The notes: generated by a model from the letters alone, not told the origin. A stretch of DNA of 44,831 bases from Coriobacteriia bacterium (GCA_025361885.1 JANYJF010000069.1:1-44831), one strand, 5' to 3'; counted from the first letter of the stretch, positions 1 through 8,904 are shown. Made by a program: numbers and translations.

Positions 1-1423
1 CGGCGCCCAGGAAGTCGAAGCGCTCGCCGTAGTCCTTCATCATCTGCGTGAAGGCGCTCAGCATGTAGCGGCGCTTGAAGCCGTCCTCGAGCGCGAGGAC
101 TTCGCGCATCTTGTGGCTGTAGAAGGTCATGTAGCACAGGCCGAGTGCTCGGGTAACGTCGTCGAGCGACATCTCGTACGGCTCGATGATGGGCGTGACC
201 AAGTTGTACAAGGAGTAGTCGAACACCCGGATGCGGTCCTTCATCTTCCCATGGATGGGAGTGAAGGGCATCGGGGTCAGCACAGGAAACACGGCGATGT
301 CGGGGTCGAGGTCCAGCGCGGCGTCGATCGTGGCGCGGACCGAGTCCCAGGTCTCTGTCGGGAACCCGATCATGAAGGACGCCTCACTCATGATCTCGGC
401 AGCCCGCAGAAGGTCGACAGCCCGCTTGTTCATCCCGATGTCGGAGCCCTTGTTGAGGCTGGCGAGCAGGTCGTCGTCGCCGCTCTCAGCGCCCAAGTAG
501 CAGTGGATGATGCCGGCCTTGCGGTACTTGGGCAGGATGTACTCGTCGCGGATGATGTCCTCGACGCGCGTCTCGATGAGAAGGGAGACGCCCAGGTCGG
601 CCTCGATCAGCAGGTCGAGGAGTTGTTCCCACCGACGCCTGTCCTTTGTGGGATATGCGTCGATGAGCGTTATGAACTCGATCTTGTACTCGTCGACCAG
701 GTGTCGCATCTCAGCGACGACCTTGAGCGGATCCCGGCCGCGCCAGTCCCCGCGCCAGAAGAGGCGTTGACTGCAGAAAGCGCACCCCATATCGCAACCG
801 CGCGACGTGAGCACTGACGCCATCCGGCCCCACGGCTCGATATTGTAGTGATAGTCGTCCCAGTCCAGCAGGTGCCAGGCGGGATCGAGAGTGTCGAGGT
901 CGGTGATGTGGGGCTGCCGGGGATTGGCGACGACCTCATCGCCCACCCGGTAGACGACGCCCCTCACCTCGTCGCCTGTGCCATCAGGGAGTGCCGCGAG
1001 CAGCTCCTGGAGCGTCCGCTCGGACTCGCCTCTCAGGATGAAGTCGACTCGGTTGTCATCATCACCAAGGATCTCGTCGTACATGAACGAGGGGTGAGGT
1101 CCTCCGAGGAGCGTGACGATGTTCGAGTCCACCTGTTTGGCGATCTTCAGGACCTCCAGCGCCGCCGGGACCGTCGCGGTGCTGATGGCTCCAGTGACCG
1201 GCAGGTAGTCGAGCGTCATGACGAGGTCCGGCCGGTAGCGCTCGATCTCCGAGCGGACGTCTTCGAACGAGTGCTTCGCGTTCATCGCGTCGTAGATACG
1301 GGCCTCATGGCCGGCGTCGATGGCGGCACCCGCAAGGTAGGCGAGGTGCAGCGGAGGCCACGTACCGATCACCTGGACCCCCCAGCAGTCGTACGGCGGG
1401 GTCATGAAGAGCACTCTGGCCAT
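1..1423 (-). CDS. B12-binding-domain radical SAM protein (3' end cut by window edge)
   Basis: About 474 codons are visible; the C-terminus runs off the left edge. Residues 1-130 look like a cobalamin-binding-like Rossmann domain (MARVLFMTPPYDCWG, then a GGPHPSF segment). The radical SAM core follows, with the [4Fe-4S] motif C210-DMG-C214-AF-C217. This is the BchE/methylthiotransferase-like architecture, whose members carry out methylations, cyclisations or C-C bond chemistry using SAM and often cobalamin. The substrate cannot be read from the sequence. The ATG at 1423 has GGAG nine bases upstream. On the minus strand a TAGACT (1469-1464) could be a -10 box, but no good -35 is seen. No partner gene is adjacent; the helicase upstream lies behind its own terminator. 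Confidence 0.8.
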   Translation of the reverse strand, partial: MARVLFMTPPYDCWGVQVIGTWPPLHLAYLAGAAIDAGHEARIYDAMNAKHSFEDVRSEIERYRPDLVMTLDYLPVTGAISTATVPAALEVLKIAKQVDSNIVTLLGGPHPSFMYDEILGDDDNRVDFILRGESERTLQELLAALPDGTGDEVRGVVYRVGDEVVANPRQPHITDLDTLDPAWHLLDWDDYHYNIEPWGRMASVLTSRGCDMGCAFCSQRLFWRGDWRGRDPLKVVAEMRHLVDEYKIEFITLIDAYPTKDRRRWEQLLDLLIEADLGVSLLIETRVEDIIRDEYILPKYRKAGIIHCYLGAESGDDDLLASLNKGSDIGMNKRAVDLLRAAEIMSEASFMIGFPTETWDSVRATIDAALDLDPDIAVFPVLTPMPFTPIHGKMKDRIRVFDYSLYNLVTPIIEPYEMSLDDVTRALGLCYMTFYSHKMREVLALEDGFKRRYMLSAFTQMMKDYGERFDFLGA

Positions 1424-1550
1424 CGCGTACCGCTCCAATGACGTGTCTTTGGCGGGTCGTGCGAGTCTACTCTCTCCGGGTGAAGGCGGCCACGAGCCCA
1501 GTGATCATCGGGGTCGTGACCGACGACGGGGAGCGCCGCGGAGCGCAGGT

Positions 1551-1601
1551 GCACCCATGAAGGGCCCCGGGACGCGAGTCACCGGGGCCCTTCATGGGTG
1601 C
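1551..1601 (-). terminator. Perfect 20-bp hairpin after the DEAD-box helicase
   Basis: Arms 1551-1570 and 1582-1601 are exact reverse complements. The 11-base loop can fold further (GAC-GCGA-GTC plus one bulged A), giving about 23 bp capped by a GNRA-type loop as read on the plus strand. It lies 8 bases past the helicase stop. No U tract follows on the minus strand, so it is a U-less terminator or an mRNA 3'-end stabiliser. Confidence 0.7.
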
Positions 1602-1608
1602 TGGGCGT

Positions 1609-2862
1609 CTAGCGGTTGCCCGAGCGCCCGTTACCGCCGCGGCGGTTGCCGCGCTGCCCCGAGCCGGCTGTCGGGCGCTTGGACTGTCCCTGGATCTTCA
1701 CGGCCACCGCGGGTCGCTGGGGATCCGGCACGATGCGATGGTCGCGGTAGTGGAAGCCGGGCAGGTCCTCGCACACGATGACCGACCCGATGGTCTTCTC
1801 GATGTCCCGGAGCTGCTCGTGGTCTTCGGGAGCAAGCAGGGAGAACGCGATCCCGCTCTTGCCCGCGCGTGCTGTACGGCCGATGCGATGGACGTAGTCC
1901 TCGGGCACGTTGGGGAGGTCGTAGTTGATGACGTGGCTGATTCCCTCCACGTCGATTCCGCGCGAGACGATGTCGGTCGCCACGAGCACCTTGCAGTGCC
2001 CGCGCTTGAACTCGTCGAGGGCCCTGACGCGCTGGGACTGGCTGCGGTTGCCGTGGATGGCCGCGGAGCGGATGCCGGCGGCGCCGAGCGTCGCGGCGAC
2101 GCGGTCGGCCCGGTGCTTGGTGCGCGTGAAGACGAGGACGCGCTCGAGCCCCTGCTGCTTGATGATTGTGGTGAGCAGGTCGTTCTTCTGCGTGCCGGCC
2201 ACAGGGAAGACCGACTGCTCGATAGCCTCGATGGGGCGGTTCGGCGGCGCCACGTCGATGCGCTGCGGCGCCCTCAGTGTGTCGCCGATGATCTTGAGGA
2301 CATCGGGCGTCATGGTCGCCGAGAACAGCAGCGTCTGACGGTCCTTGGGAAGCAGCGCGATGATGCGGCGAACATCGGGCCAGAAGCCCTGGTCGAGCAT
2401 GCGGTCCGCCTCGTCGAGGATGAGCACCTCGACGTGGCTGAGGTCGACGTCGCGTTGGCCGGCGAGGTCGAGCAGGCGACCGGGGGTCGCCACGAGCATG
2501 TCGAGGCCGCGACGGATCGCCTTGCGCTGCGGCTCGTAGCCGACACCGCCGTAGACGGCGCCGACGCGGTGACGGGTGTGCCGACCTACGGCGGTGGCGA
2601 CTTCCACGATCTGCAGGCACAGCTCCCGAGTCGGGGTGACCACGAGGGCGCGGGGTCCGCCCGGCTTAGCCGAGATGTTCTGGAGGGTCGGGAGCACGAA
2701 CGCCGCCGTCTTGCCCGTGCCGGTCTGCGCGCAACCGACCACATCGCAGCCGCTCAGCACGAGCGGGATGGCCCCGGACTGGATCGGGGTCGGGGCGGTA
2801 TAGCCCATGGACGCCACGGCCTGAAGCAGGCGTGGTTCGAGACCAAGATTGTCAAAACTCAA
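1609..2862 (-). CDS. DEAD-box ATP-dependent RNA helicase (RhlE/DeaD type)
   Basis: The 417-aa protein has every helicase motif in order: Q motif (GYTAPTPIQ, about 20-28), motif I AQTGTGKT (45-52), PTREL, TPGR, DEAD (150-153), SAT (181-183), [10 protein letters not shown] and [11 protein letters not shown] short basic Arg/Gly/Asn-rich tail closes it, typical of RNA-binding tails in RhlE-like proteins. Such enzymes unwind short RNA duplexes in ribosome assembly, mRNA decay and cold adaptation. I chose the TTG start at 2862 because AAGGAG lies 7 bases before it and the protein then opens MSFDNLGL, as in relatives. An ATG further upstream (2931) would add 23 unconserved residues and overlap a strong hairpin. 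The leader is long and structured (see 2898-2935). Confidence 0.93.
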   Translation of the reverse strand: MSFDNLGLEPRLLQAVASMGYTAPTPIQSGAIPLVLSGCDVVGCAQTGTGKTAAFVLPTLQNISAKPGGPRALVVTPTRELCLQIVEVATAVGRHTRHRVGAVYGGVGYEPQRKAIRRGLDMLVATPGRLLDLAGQRDVDLSHVEVLILDEADRMLDQGFWPDVRRIIALLPKDRQTLLFSATMTPDVLKIIGDTLRAPQRIDVAPPNRPIEAIEQSVFPVAGTQKNDLLTTIIKQQGLERVLVFTRTKHRADRVAATLGAAGIRSAAIHGNRSQSQRVRALDEFKRGHCKVLVATDIVSRGIDVEGISHVINYDLPNVPEDYVHRIGRTARAGKSGIAFSLLAPEDHEQLRDIEKTIGSVIVCEDLPGFHYRDHRIVPDPQRPAVAVKIQGQSKRPTAGSGQRGNRRGGNGRSGNR

Positions 2863-2897
2863 GAGTGCTCTCCTTCGCGGCGCGCATGTCTGGCGCG

Positions 2898-2935
2898 CCA
2901 TGTGGCAGACGCGGAGCGATCCGTCAGCCACATGG
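2898..2935 (-). promoter_or_regulatory. Stable hairpin in the 5' leader of the helicase mRNA
   Basis: CCATGTGGC (2898-2906) is exactly complementary to GCCACATGG (2927-2935). Inside, after an A/A mismatch, GAC and GGA pair with GTC and TCC around a four-base loop, leaving a two-base bulge. The structure ends 36 bases before the TTG start in the transcribed leader. A leader structure could make expression temperature-sensitive or allow the helicase to regulate itself; that is inference. A DNA-binding dyad is the alternative. Confidence 0.45.
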
Positions 2936-3062
2936 AAGTGAGCGAAGGATGACCGAGCCTTGGGTGTTCGCGGCCGCGGAGGGCGGCGCGAGGCGTTGGT
3001 GCAGCATACGGGGTTTCGGCCGGTTTGGCCAATCCGCCGGACCCGGCGGCGCTGATCCGGCT

Positions 3063-3092
3063 TTGCCGTCGCGGCACGGCGTGTGCTAGTAT
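3063..3092 (+). promoter_or_regulatory. Candidate sigma70-type promoter of rpmE
   Basis: TTGCCG (3063-3068) and TAGTAT (3087-3092) are separated by 18 bases. Transcription would start near 3099, leaving a leader of about 55 bases before rpmE. It lies in the divergent gap between the helicase and rpmE. The call rests on hexamer similarity and spacing only. Confidence 0.5.
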
Positions 3093-3155
3093 TCCTCGCC
3101 TGACTTCAAGCGCCCGGTCGGAAACCGTGCGCGTCCCAACTGGAGGTATACGCTC

Positions 3156-3590
3156 ATGCGCTCTGGAATCCACCCGGACTATGTAGAGTCCAAGGTTCGC
3201 TGCTCCTGCGGCGCGACGTTCACCACCCGCTCCACCAAGCCCGAGCTCAACGTCGAGCTCTGCTCCGAGTGCCACCCGTTCTACACGGGCAAGCAGAAGT
3301 TCGTCGACACCGGCGGACGAGTGCAGCGCTTCTCGAACAAGTTCGGCAACGCGGCCGAGTCCGTGGCCGCCAAGGAGAAGTCCGAGAAGGAAGCTCGCGT
3401 GAAGGCAGCCGAGGAGGCCGCCCTGGCCGCCCGCTCGGTGCGTGCCGAGAAGGACGCGAAGAAGGCCGAGCGCTCCGCCCGTGCCGAGGTCAAGTCCGCC
3501 GTCAAGTCCGGTGCCGCTGACGCGAGTGGTGAGACCGCCGTCGCCGACGAGCCCGCCACCGACGCCTCCACCGAGGAGACCGCCGAGTAG
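3156..3590 (+). CDS. rpmE: 50S ribosomal protein L31 with long charged C-terminal tail
   Basis: The first 70 or so residues are a normal zinc-type L31: MRSGIHPDY at the start, CSC near residue 16 and CSEC near 37 as the four zinc ligands, then [11 protein letters not shown]31 sits on the 50S central protuberance and bridges the subunits. The protein continues for about 70 more residues, rich in Ala, Lys and Glu and then Asp/Glu/Thr/Ala, predicted helical then acidic. Typical L31 is 65-85 aa, so 144 aa is about twice normal. GGAGG stands 9 bases before the ATG. Because the cysteines are intact, this is the zinc-containing (C+) paralogue. A hairpin terminator follows, so it is probably a single-gene unit. 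Confidence 0.93.
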   Translation: MRSGIHPDYVESKVRCSCGATFTTRSTKPELNVELCSECHPFYTGKQKFVDTGGRVQRFSNKFGNAAESVAAKEKSEKEARVKAAEEAALAARSVRAEKDAKKAERSARAEVKSAVKSGAADASGETAVADEPATDASTEETAE

Positions 3591-3622
3591 GCGAGGTCCC
3601 CGAGGTCGCAGTTGCTATGATG

Positions 3623-3650
3623 GAGGGGCGGGCACTCGTGCCCGCCCCTC
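3623..3650 (+). terminator. Hairpin terminator after rpmE
   Basis: A 12-bp GC-rich stem (3623-3634 with 3639-3650) and a four-base loop, followed by TCCTTTC. It lies between rpmE and thyX. Confidence 0.75.
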
Positions 3651-3686
3651 TCCTTTCACCCGGCCCGCCGCAGGAAGGCCCATGGC

Positions 3687-4367
3687 ATGGACGTCAGACT
3701 CCTGAATCACACTCCTGAACCGGAACGGGCGATCGCCGCCGCCGCGCGCCTGTGCTACGCGCCGGTCGGCGCGGCCGACCTGCTCGAGACCATGACCGAG
3801 AAGTCCGTGCACAGCGTGCTCAAGACTGTCATCAGCTCCGGCCACACCTCCACGCTCGAGCACGCGAGCTACACGTTCGCGATCGACGGTGTCTCTCGGG
3901 CGATGACGCACCAGCTGGTCCGCCACCGCCTCGCGAGCTACAACCAGCAGTCCCAGCGGTACGTCTCGTATGACGATCCCGCGTTCATCGTGCCGCCGGA
4001 GGTCTACGCCGACCCCGAGGCCAGGGAGCTGTTCCTCAACGCTTGTGGCGAGGCGTTCCTAGCGTACCGGGCGCTGCTCGACTCGGGCGTTGCCCCGGAG
4101 GATGCGCGCTACCTGCTCCCGAACGCGATGGAGACGAAGATCGTCGTGACCATGAACGTCAGGGAGCTGCTGCACTTCTTCGAGCTGCGCATCTGCAAGC
4201 GCGCGCAGTGGGAGATCCGCGAAGTCGCCCTCAAGATGCTCGAGCTCGCCGAGCCGACAGCCCCGTACATCTTCGTGGACGCCGGCGCGGCCTGCCGTCG
4301 CGGACCGTGTCCCGAAGGCAAGATGACGTGCGGCGACCCCTACCCGAAGGCACCCAGACGTGACTGA
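3687..4367 (+). CDS. thyX: FAD-dependent thymidylate synthase ThyX
   Basis: Makes dTMP from dUMP using methylenetetrahydrofolate and reduced FAD; it is unrelated to ThyA. The diagnostic motif RHRLASYNQQSQR is at residues 79-91, and the dUMP/flavin-binding segments around SGHTSTLEHASYTF and KRAQWEIR are present. Length 226 aa is usual. AGGAAGG lies 8 bases before the ATG. Its stop overlaps the GTG start of the next gene by 8 bases, so the two are translationally linked. It is common in anaerobes and actinobacteria. Together with the dCMP deaminase and Upp downstream it gives a pyrimidine-nucleotide theme to this part of the window. Confidence 0.97.
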   Translation: MDVRLLNHTPEPERAIAAAARLCYAPVGAADLLETMTEKSVHSVLKTVISSGHTSTLEHASYTFAIDGVSRAMTHQLVRHRLASYNQQSQRYVSYDDPAFIVPPEVYADPEARELFLNACGEAFLAYRALLDSGVAPEDARYLLPNAMETKIVVTMNVRELLHFFELRICKRAQWEIREVALKMLELAEPTAPYIFVDAGAACRRGPCPEGKMTCGDPYPKAPRRD

Positions 4368-5343
4368 CACATCGGCGGCGACGCCTCTCAAGCACACGCA
4401 TATCGGCGGCCAGGCCCTCCTCGAGGGCGTCATGATGCGCGGCAAGCTCAACTGGGCGGTGGCCGTTCGCAAGCCCGACGGCGAGATCCATGTGGAGTCG
4501 CACGACCTCGTCTCGACGGTGGGAAAGAAGTCGTGGCTGCGCTGGCCGGTCATCCGCGGTGTGTGGGCCATGTACGAGACCCTCGCCCTTGCCATGAAGG
4601 CGTTCGCCATCTCGGCGTCCTTCGCGGGCGAGACCGAGGAGGAGCAGCTGTCGTCCAAGGAGATCGGCTGGACGATGGTGATCGGCGTCTTCCTGGCGGT
4701 CGGCGTGTTCATCGTGCTGCCGGCGCTGCTCACCAACGGGCTGGGCTATCTCGGGACGCACGGCGTGCCTGTGCTCGCGTGGCTCGGGCCGAAGGGCCAC
4801 TCGGTGTGGTGGAACCTCGTGGACGGACTTATCCGCGTGCTCATCTTCTTCGCGTACATATGGGGGATCGGACGGATGTCCGACATCCAGCGCGTGTTCT
4901 CCTATCATGGCGCCGAGCACAAGACGATCCACGCATACGAGCATGGTCTGCCGCTCGACTCGGAGCACATCCAGCGCTTCGAGACGCTGCACATGCGCTG
5001 CGGCACGTCGTTCCTGCTGATGGTCATGGTCGTGGCGATAGTCGTGTTCTCGCTCGTGCCTTCGCCCAACCTGTGGTGGCGCATCGGCAGCCGTATCCTG
5101 CTGCTGCCGCTCGTGGCCGGCCTCGCGTACGAGATAACCGTCAAGTGGGCGGGTAACCACTCCGAGAACCCGGTGGTCAAGACGCTGCTGTGGCCCGGTA
5201 TGCAGCTGCAGCGCCTCACCACGGCTGAGCCGGACGACTCGATGGTCGAGGTCGCGGTGGCCGCGATGCAGCCCGTCATCGATTGCGAAGAGGCCGCGGA
5301 GGCGGCGTCAGCGGTCGCGGCGGACCCCGAGCAGCTGACCTGA
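4360..5343 (+). CDS. DUF1385 (YqhQ-like) membrane protein
   Basis: 327 aa with the DUF1385 signatures GGQALLEGVMMRG near the N-terminus and YHGAEHKTIHAYE near residue 185. Hydrophobic segments lie at about residues 105-130, 148-168, 218-237 and 242-260, so it is an integral membrane protein. The C-terminus is a soluble acidic, Ala-rich tail. The biochemical function is not established. Genes of this family sit next to rpmE, prfA and prmC in many Gram-positive genomes, and that is the case here. GTG start, overlapping thyX by 8 bases. The conserved His/Glu residues hint at metal binding or catalysis, but that is speculation. Confidence 0.88.
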   Translation: MTDTSAATPLKHTHIGGQALLEGVMMRGKLNWAVAVRKPDGEIHVESHDLVSTVGKKSWLRWPVIRGVWAMYETLALAMKAFAISASFAGETEEEQLSSKEIGWTMVIGVFLAVGVFIVLPALLTNGLGYLGTHGVPVLAWLGPKGHSVWWNLVDGLIRVLIFFAYIWGIGRMSDIQRVFSYHGAEHKTIHAYEHGLPLDSEHIQRFETLHMRCGTSFLLMVMVVAIVVFSLVPSPNLWWRIGSRILLLPLVAGLAYEITVKWAGNHSENPVVKTLLWPGMQLQRLTTAEPDDSMVEVAVAAMQPVIDCEEAAEAASAVAADPEQLT

Positions 5344-5411
5344 CCGGACTCGATCGGCGGACGACCGTGTCCGGACGTGATCGTGTGCGCGGTGAAGGAG
5401 CTGTCTGTGCG

Positions 5412-6164
5412 ATGGAGATGACGCCGGAGCGGATGGAGCGATACGACCGGCAGCTCGGGCTGCCGGGCTTCGGGAGCCGTGGGCAGCAGCTGCTCGCGGA
5501 GGCCTCGGTCCTGGTCATCGGTGCCGGAGGGCTCGGGTCTCCGGCCATCCGCTACCTCGCCGGAGCGGGTATCGGCCGTATCGGCATCGTCGACAGCGAC
5601 ACCGTCGACCTGTCCAACCTCCACCGTCAGACGCTCTACACGATGGCGGACGTGGGAGAGTCGAAGGCGGTCGCGGCGGCGGCGGTCGTGCGCGCGGTGA
5701 ACCCGGACACGCTCGCTGTGCCTGTGATCGCGTGCGTCGACGAGGTGAGCGCCCCCGACATCGTGGCGGGCTGGGACATCGTCTTGGACGCATCGGACAC
5801 GTTCCAGACGCGCTACGTGGTCTCCGATGCCTGCTGGCGAGCGGGCGTTCCAGTGGTGGAGGCCGGGATCGGTGGCTACTTCGGACAGGTGATGACGATC
5901 GTGCCCGGGCCTGACGCCGCGTGCTACCGCTGCGTCTTCCCCGAGGCCCCGGCGCCCGACCCGTCCGGCCGCCGTCCCCCGGTGCTCGGCCCGGTGGCCG
6001 GTGTGATCGGATGCATGCAGGCCATAGAAGCGATCAAGCTCGCGATCGGCTACGGGGACACGCTCGCGGGGCGTCTGATGTTCGGCGACTTCTCGACCTT
6101 CGACCTGTCCGTCGGCGAGGTGCCGAAGCGCCCCGGCTGCACTCTGTGCGGCGACCCGGGCTGA
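5412..6164 (+). CDS. moeB: MoeB/ThiF-family E1-like adenylyltransferase
   Basis: 250 aa. It adenylates the C-terminal glycine of a ubiquitin-like sulfur carrier (MoaD or ThiS), feeding molybdopterin or thiazole synthesis. The ATP-binding GAGGLGSP is at 37-44, followed by D61 and DSDTVDLSNLHRQ. Two zinc-ligand pairs are seen: C171/C174 (CYRC) and C243/C246 (CTLC). No rhodanese domain is attached. The start is set at ATG 5412, with GAAGGAG 11 bases upstream; the longer open frame before it is a GC-rich read-through. MoeB, ThiF or a cysteine-biosynthesis E1 cannot be separated by sequence alone, and no sulfur-carrier gene lies in the window. Confidence 0.85.
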   Translation: MEMTPERMERYDRQLGLPGFGSRGQQLLAEASVLVIGAGGLGSPAIRYLAGAGIGRIGIVDSDTVDLSNLHRQTLYTMADVGESKAVAAAAVVRAVNPDTLAVPVIACVDEVSAPDIVAGWDIVLDASDTFQTRYVVSDACWRAGVPVVEAGIGGYFGQVMTIVPGPDAACYRCVFPEAPAPDPSGRRPPVLGPVAGVIGCMQAIEAIKLAIGYGDTLAGRLMFGDFSTFDLSVGEVPKRPGCTLCGDPG

Positions 6165-6225
6165 CAGGTCACCATGCTAGACTGACCGTCGCACCCGCAT
6201 CCCACACCTAAGGACCTGACCGATC

Positions 6226-7299
6226 ATGCTCATGCGAGAGAAGCTCCAGCAGATACTCGGCTCCTACGATGAGCTCACCGCGCGGCTTGCCGACACGGCC
6301 GTCATGGGTGACCAGAAGGAGTACACGCGCCTGGCGCGGGAGCAGTCCAAGCAGGCGCCGCTGGCCGACAAGGTCCGTGAGTACCTCGATGTGCTCGACG
6401 GTATCGACTCCGCCCGGGAGATGGTGCGCGAGGAGCCCGACGCCGACATGCGCGACTTCGCGCTCGCGGAGGCCCGTGAGCTCGAGAGCAAGATCGAGCC
6501 TCTCGAGGACTCCATCAAGGTCATGATGCTGCCGGGCGATCCCAACGACGACCGCGACATCATCGTGGAGATCCGCGCGGGCGCCGGTGGTGACGAGGCA
6601 GCGCTGTTCGCCGGTGACCTCTACCGCATGTACACCCGCTACGCCGATCTGCAGAAGTGGAAGCACGAGGACATCGACGTGAGCGAGTCGGAGACGGGCG
6701 GCTACAAGGAAGTCTCGTTCCGCATCAAGGGGCGTCGTGTCTACGCGAAGATGAAGTTCGAGTCGGGAGTGCACCGCGTGCAGCGTGTGCCGGCGACTGA
6801 ATCCCAGGGTCGTATCCACACGTCGACGGCGACCGTGGCGGTCCTTCCCGAGGCGGACGAGGTGGAGATCACCGTCAACCCCGGCGACCTGCGCATCGAC
6901 GTGTACCGCTCGAGCGGTCCCGGCGGCCAGTCGGTCAACACCACGGACTCCGCGGTGCGCATCACCCACCTGCCGACGGGCACGGTGGTGCAGTCGCAGA
7001 ACCAGAAGTCGCAGCTCCAGAACAAGGAGGCGGCGATGCGGGTGCTTCGCGCCCGCCTCTACGAGGTCGAGCTCGAGCGGCAGCAGGCGGAACTCGGCGC
7101 CCAGCGCCGCAGCCAGATCGGCAGCGGCGACCGTGCCGAGAAGATCCGCACGTACAACTACCCACAGGACCGGATCACCGATCATCGCATCGGGCTGACG
7201 GTGCACAACATCCCGGCGGTCATGGCGGGCGAGGTCGACGCGCTCGTCGAGGGACTTGCGGCGGCCGAGCGGGCCGAGCGGCTCAAGGCGGTCGTGTAG
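6226..7299 (+). CDS. prfA: Peptide chain release factor 1
   Basis: Reads UAA and UAG and triggers peptidyl-tRNA hydrolysis. The GGQ loop is at 233-235 in [15 protein letters not shown]. The stop-codon reader is the RF1-type PAT tripeptide at 189-191, in [14 protein letters not shown], which separates it from RF2 (SPF). The 357-aa length is standard. A second ATG lies two codons in (ATGCTCATG); AAGGAC lies about 10 bases before the first. The glutamine of GGQ is the residue methylated by PrmC, encoded immediately downstream. Confidence 0.97.
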   Translation: MLMREKLQQILGSYDELTARLADTAVMGDQKEYTRLAREQSKQAPLADKVREYLDVLDGIDSAREMVREEPDADMRDFALAEARELESKIEPLEDSIKVMMLPGDPNDDRDIIVEIRAGAGGDEAALFAGDLYRMYTRYADLQKWKHEDIDVSESETGGYKEVSFRIKGRRVYAKMKFESGVHRVQRVPATESQGRIHTSTATVAVLPEADEVEITVNPGDLRIDVYRSSGPGGQSVNTTDSAVRITHLPTGTVVQSQNQKSQLQNKEAAMRVLRARLYEVELERQQAELGAQRRSQIGSGDRAEKIRTYNYPQDRITDHRIGLTVHNIPAVMAGEVDALVEGLAAAERAERLKAVV

Positions 7300-7303
7300 G
7301 GAT

Positions 7304-8173
7304 ATGGCGGCCGATCGCGTCTGGACGGTGCGCGAGTCGCTGGACTGGACGGTCGGGTACTTCGAGCGAGCGTGTGTCGAGAACCCGCGCCGCTCGGCCG
7401 AGTGGCTGCTGTCCGCGGCGACCGGACTGTCCCGCATCGAGCTGTACGCCCATTTCGACCAGCCCCTGACACCCGCCGAGCGCGCCACGTTCCGCGCGAG
7501 CATCGAGCGCCGCGCCAAGGGTGAGCCTCTTCAGTATGTGACAGGCGAGGTCGCGTTCCGGCATCTCGTGCTCAAAGTCGAGAGCGGCGTGTTCATCCCC
7601 CGTCCGGAGACCGAGGTCCTGGTCGACGAAGCGCTCAAGGCGCTGCCGCGGGGCGGCGTGGCGATCGACCTGTGCACCGGCTCCGGCGCCGTCGCGGTCT
7701 GCCTGGCCTTCGAGCGGCCCGACGTGACCGTCTTCGCGACGGAGATCTCACCGGCCAGCGCGGCCGTCGCGCGCGCCAACGCCGAGCGTGCCGGCGTCGC
7801 TGACCGCGTGACTATCCTGACCGGCGACCTGTTCGCACCGCTGGCAGCCGAGCTGAAGGGCAGCGTCGATGTCATCGTCGCCAATCCGCCCTACATCCCG
7901 AGCGGCGATATGCCCGCCCTGCCCGCCGAAGTGGCCGCCTTCGAGCCGCATCTCGCGCTCGACGGAGGTCCCGACGGACTGGCCGTCGCACGCCGCATCA
8001 TCGATGACGCGTGCGCATGGCTGAGACCCGGCGGTGTTCTTCTGATGGAACTGGACACCGATCGCGTGAAAAGTGCTGTGAGGATCATGGCCTCGTGGTA
8101 TGAAGACTGTGAGGTCCGACCGGACCTGACCGGCCGCGACAGGCTCGCTGCCGGACGGACACGAAGGGTGTGA
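7304..8173 (+). CDS. prmC: Release factor glutamine N5-methyltransferase
   Basis: 289 aa. Uses SAM to methylate the GGQ glutamine of RF1 and RF2. An N-terminal helical domain (about 1-80) precedes a Rossmann methyltransferase domain with the SAM motif DLCTGSGAVAV (122-132) and the substrate motif NPPY (194-197). The ATG at 7304 is 4 bases after the prfA stop; AGGG just before it is a weak ribosome site, so translation is probably coupled to prfA. It overlaps the next gene's possible GTG start by 4 bases. The pairing with prfA is the classical arrangement. Confidence 0.95.
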   Translation: MAADRVWTVRESLDWTVGYFERACVENPRRSAEWLLSAATGLSRIELYAHFDQPLTPAERATFRASIERRAKGEPLQYVTGEVAFRHLVLKVESGVFIPRPETEVLVDEALKALPRGGVAIDLCTGSGAVAVCLAFERPDVTVFATEISPASAAVARANAERAGVADRVTILTGDLFAPLAAELKGSVDVIVANPPYIPSGDMPALPAEVAAFEPHLALDGGPDGLAVARRIIDDACAWLRPGGVLLMELDTDRVKSAVRIMASWYEDCEVRPDLTGRDRLAAGRTRRV

Positions 8174-8178
8174 TCGCG

Positions 8179-8823
8179 ATGAGCAAGGTCATCCACATCG
8201 ATCCGGAGGCTCCTTCCGCAGAGGCGATAAACCTCGCGGCGACGGTGCTTCGAGACGGCGGGATCGTCGTCTTCCCCACGGAGACCGTATATGGCATCGG
8301 CGCCGCGGCGACATCGTGCATCGGTCCGCAGGAGATCATCGACATCAAGATGCGCTCCAAGAGCAAGCCTCTGCCCTGGCTGGTCGAGACCGAGGACGCG
8401 CTCGACACCTACGGTGTCGACGTTCCCGAGTACGCTCACAACCTTGCGAGGGCGTTCTGGCCCGGCGCCATCACACTGGTGGTCAACGCTTCCGACAAGG
8501 TCGGTCGCGACTTCCGCGACGAGCGCAACACCGTGGCGCTTCGCTGCCCGGACCACGAGGTCGTGCAGGAGCTCATCCGCGCGTCCGGCGGCCCCATCAT
8601 CACCACGAGCGCCAACACTTCGGGCAATCCGGCTCCCAGCAGGTTCGAGGAGCTCGAGCCGCGCATCATCGCTGCCGCGGACCTCACGCTCGACGGCGGC
8701 GAGACACACCACGGGGTCCATTCGACGATCGTGGACTGCACGGGTCCCGAACCGGTGATCAAGCGGCAGGGGGCGATCCCCGACGAGGACGTCTTAGCAG
8801 CCGCGAAGGGCCTGGGTAACTAG
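8179..8823 (+). CDS. tsaC: L-threonylcarbamoyladenylate synthase (TsaC/Sua5/YrdC)
   Basis: 214 aa. Makes threonylcarbamoyl-AMP from Thr, bicarbonate and ATP, the first step of t6A37 tRNA modification. The YrdC signature FPTETVYG is at 32-39, followed by the K-R-S-K-type segment (KMRSKSKPLPWLV) and TTSANTSG. The Sua5 C-terminal domain is absent, so it is the short form. A GTG at 8170 would overlap prmC by 4 bases and add three residues. I prefer ATG 8179 because GAAGGG (8163-8168) is 10 bases away from it and only 1 base from the GTG. A hairpin terminator follows. Confidence 0.94.
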   Translation: MSKVIHIDPEAPSAEAINLAATVLRDGGIVVFPTETVYGIGAAATSCIGPQEIIDIKMRSKSKPLPWLVETEDALDTYGVDVPEYAHNLARAFWPGAITLVVNASDKVGRDFRDERNTVALRCPDHEVVQELIRASGGPIITTSANTSGNPAPSRFEELEPRIIAAADLTLDGGETHHGVHSTIVDCTGPEPVIKRQGAIPDEDVLAAAKGLGN

Positions 8824-8829
8824 CACCGG

Positions 8830-8856
8830 CAACGGCCCGCCCCCGGCGGGCCGTTG
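8830..8856 (+). terminator. Hairpin terminator after tsaC
   Basis: A perfect 12-bp stem (8830-8841 with 8845-8856) with a three-base CCC loop, 6 bases past the tsaC stop. No U tract. Confidence 0.7.
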
Positions 8857-8859
8857 CGA

Positions 8860-8865
8860 TACAAT
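8860..8865 (+). promoter_or_regulatory. Possible -10 box (TACAAT) ahead of rpiB
   Basis: TACAAT sits directly after the tsaC terminator, 40 bases before rpiB. No recognisable -35 lies at the right distance. The 12-mer TTGCGATACAAT that contains it occurs again at 21945-21956 before the polysaccharide operon. Confidence 0.35.
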
Positions 8866-8904
8866 CTCGGAGGTCTTCGTCCACCTGCGGATCGAGGGGT
8901 CGGC

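Noticed and set aside
3616-3621. TATGAT as a -10 box for thyX
   Set aside because: It immediately precedes the rpmE terminator stem, so the transcript would begin with the terminator; no -35 is present.
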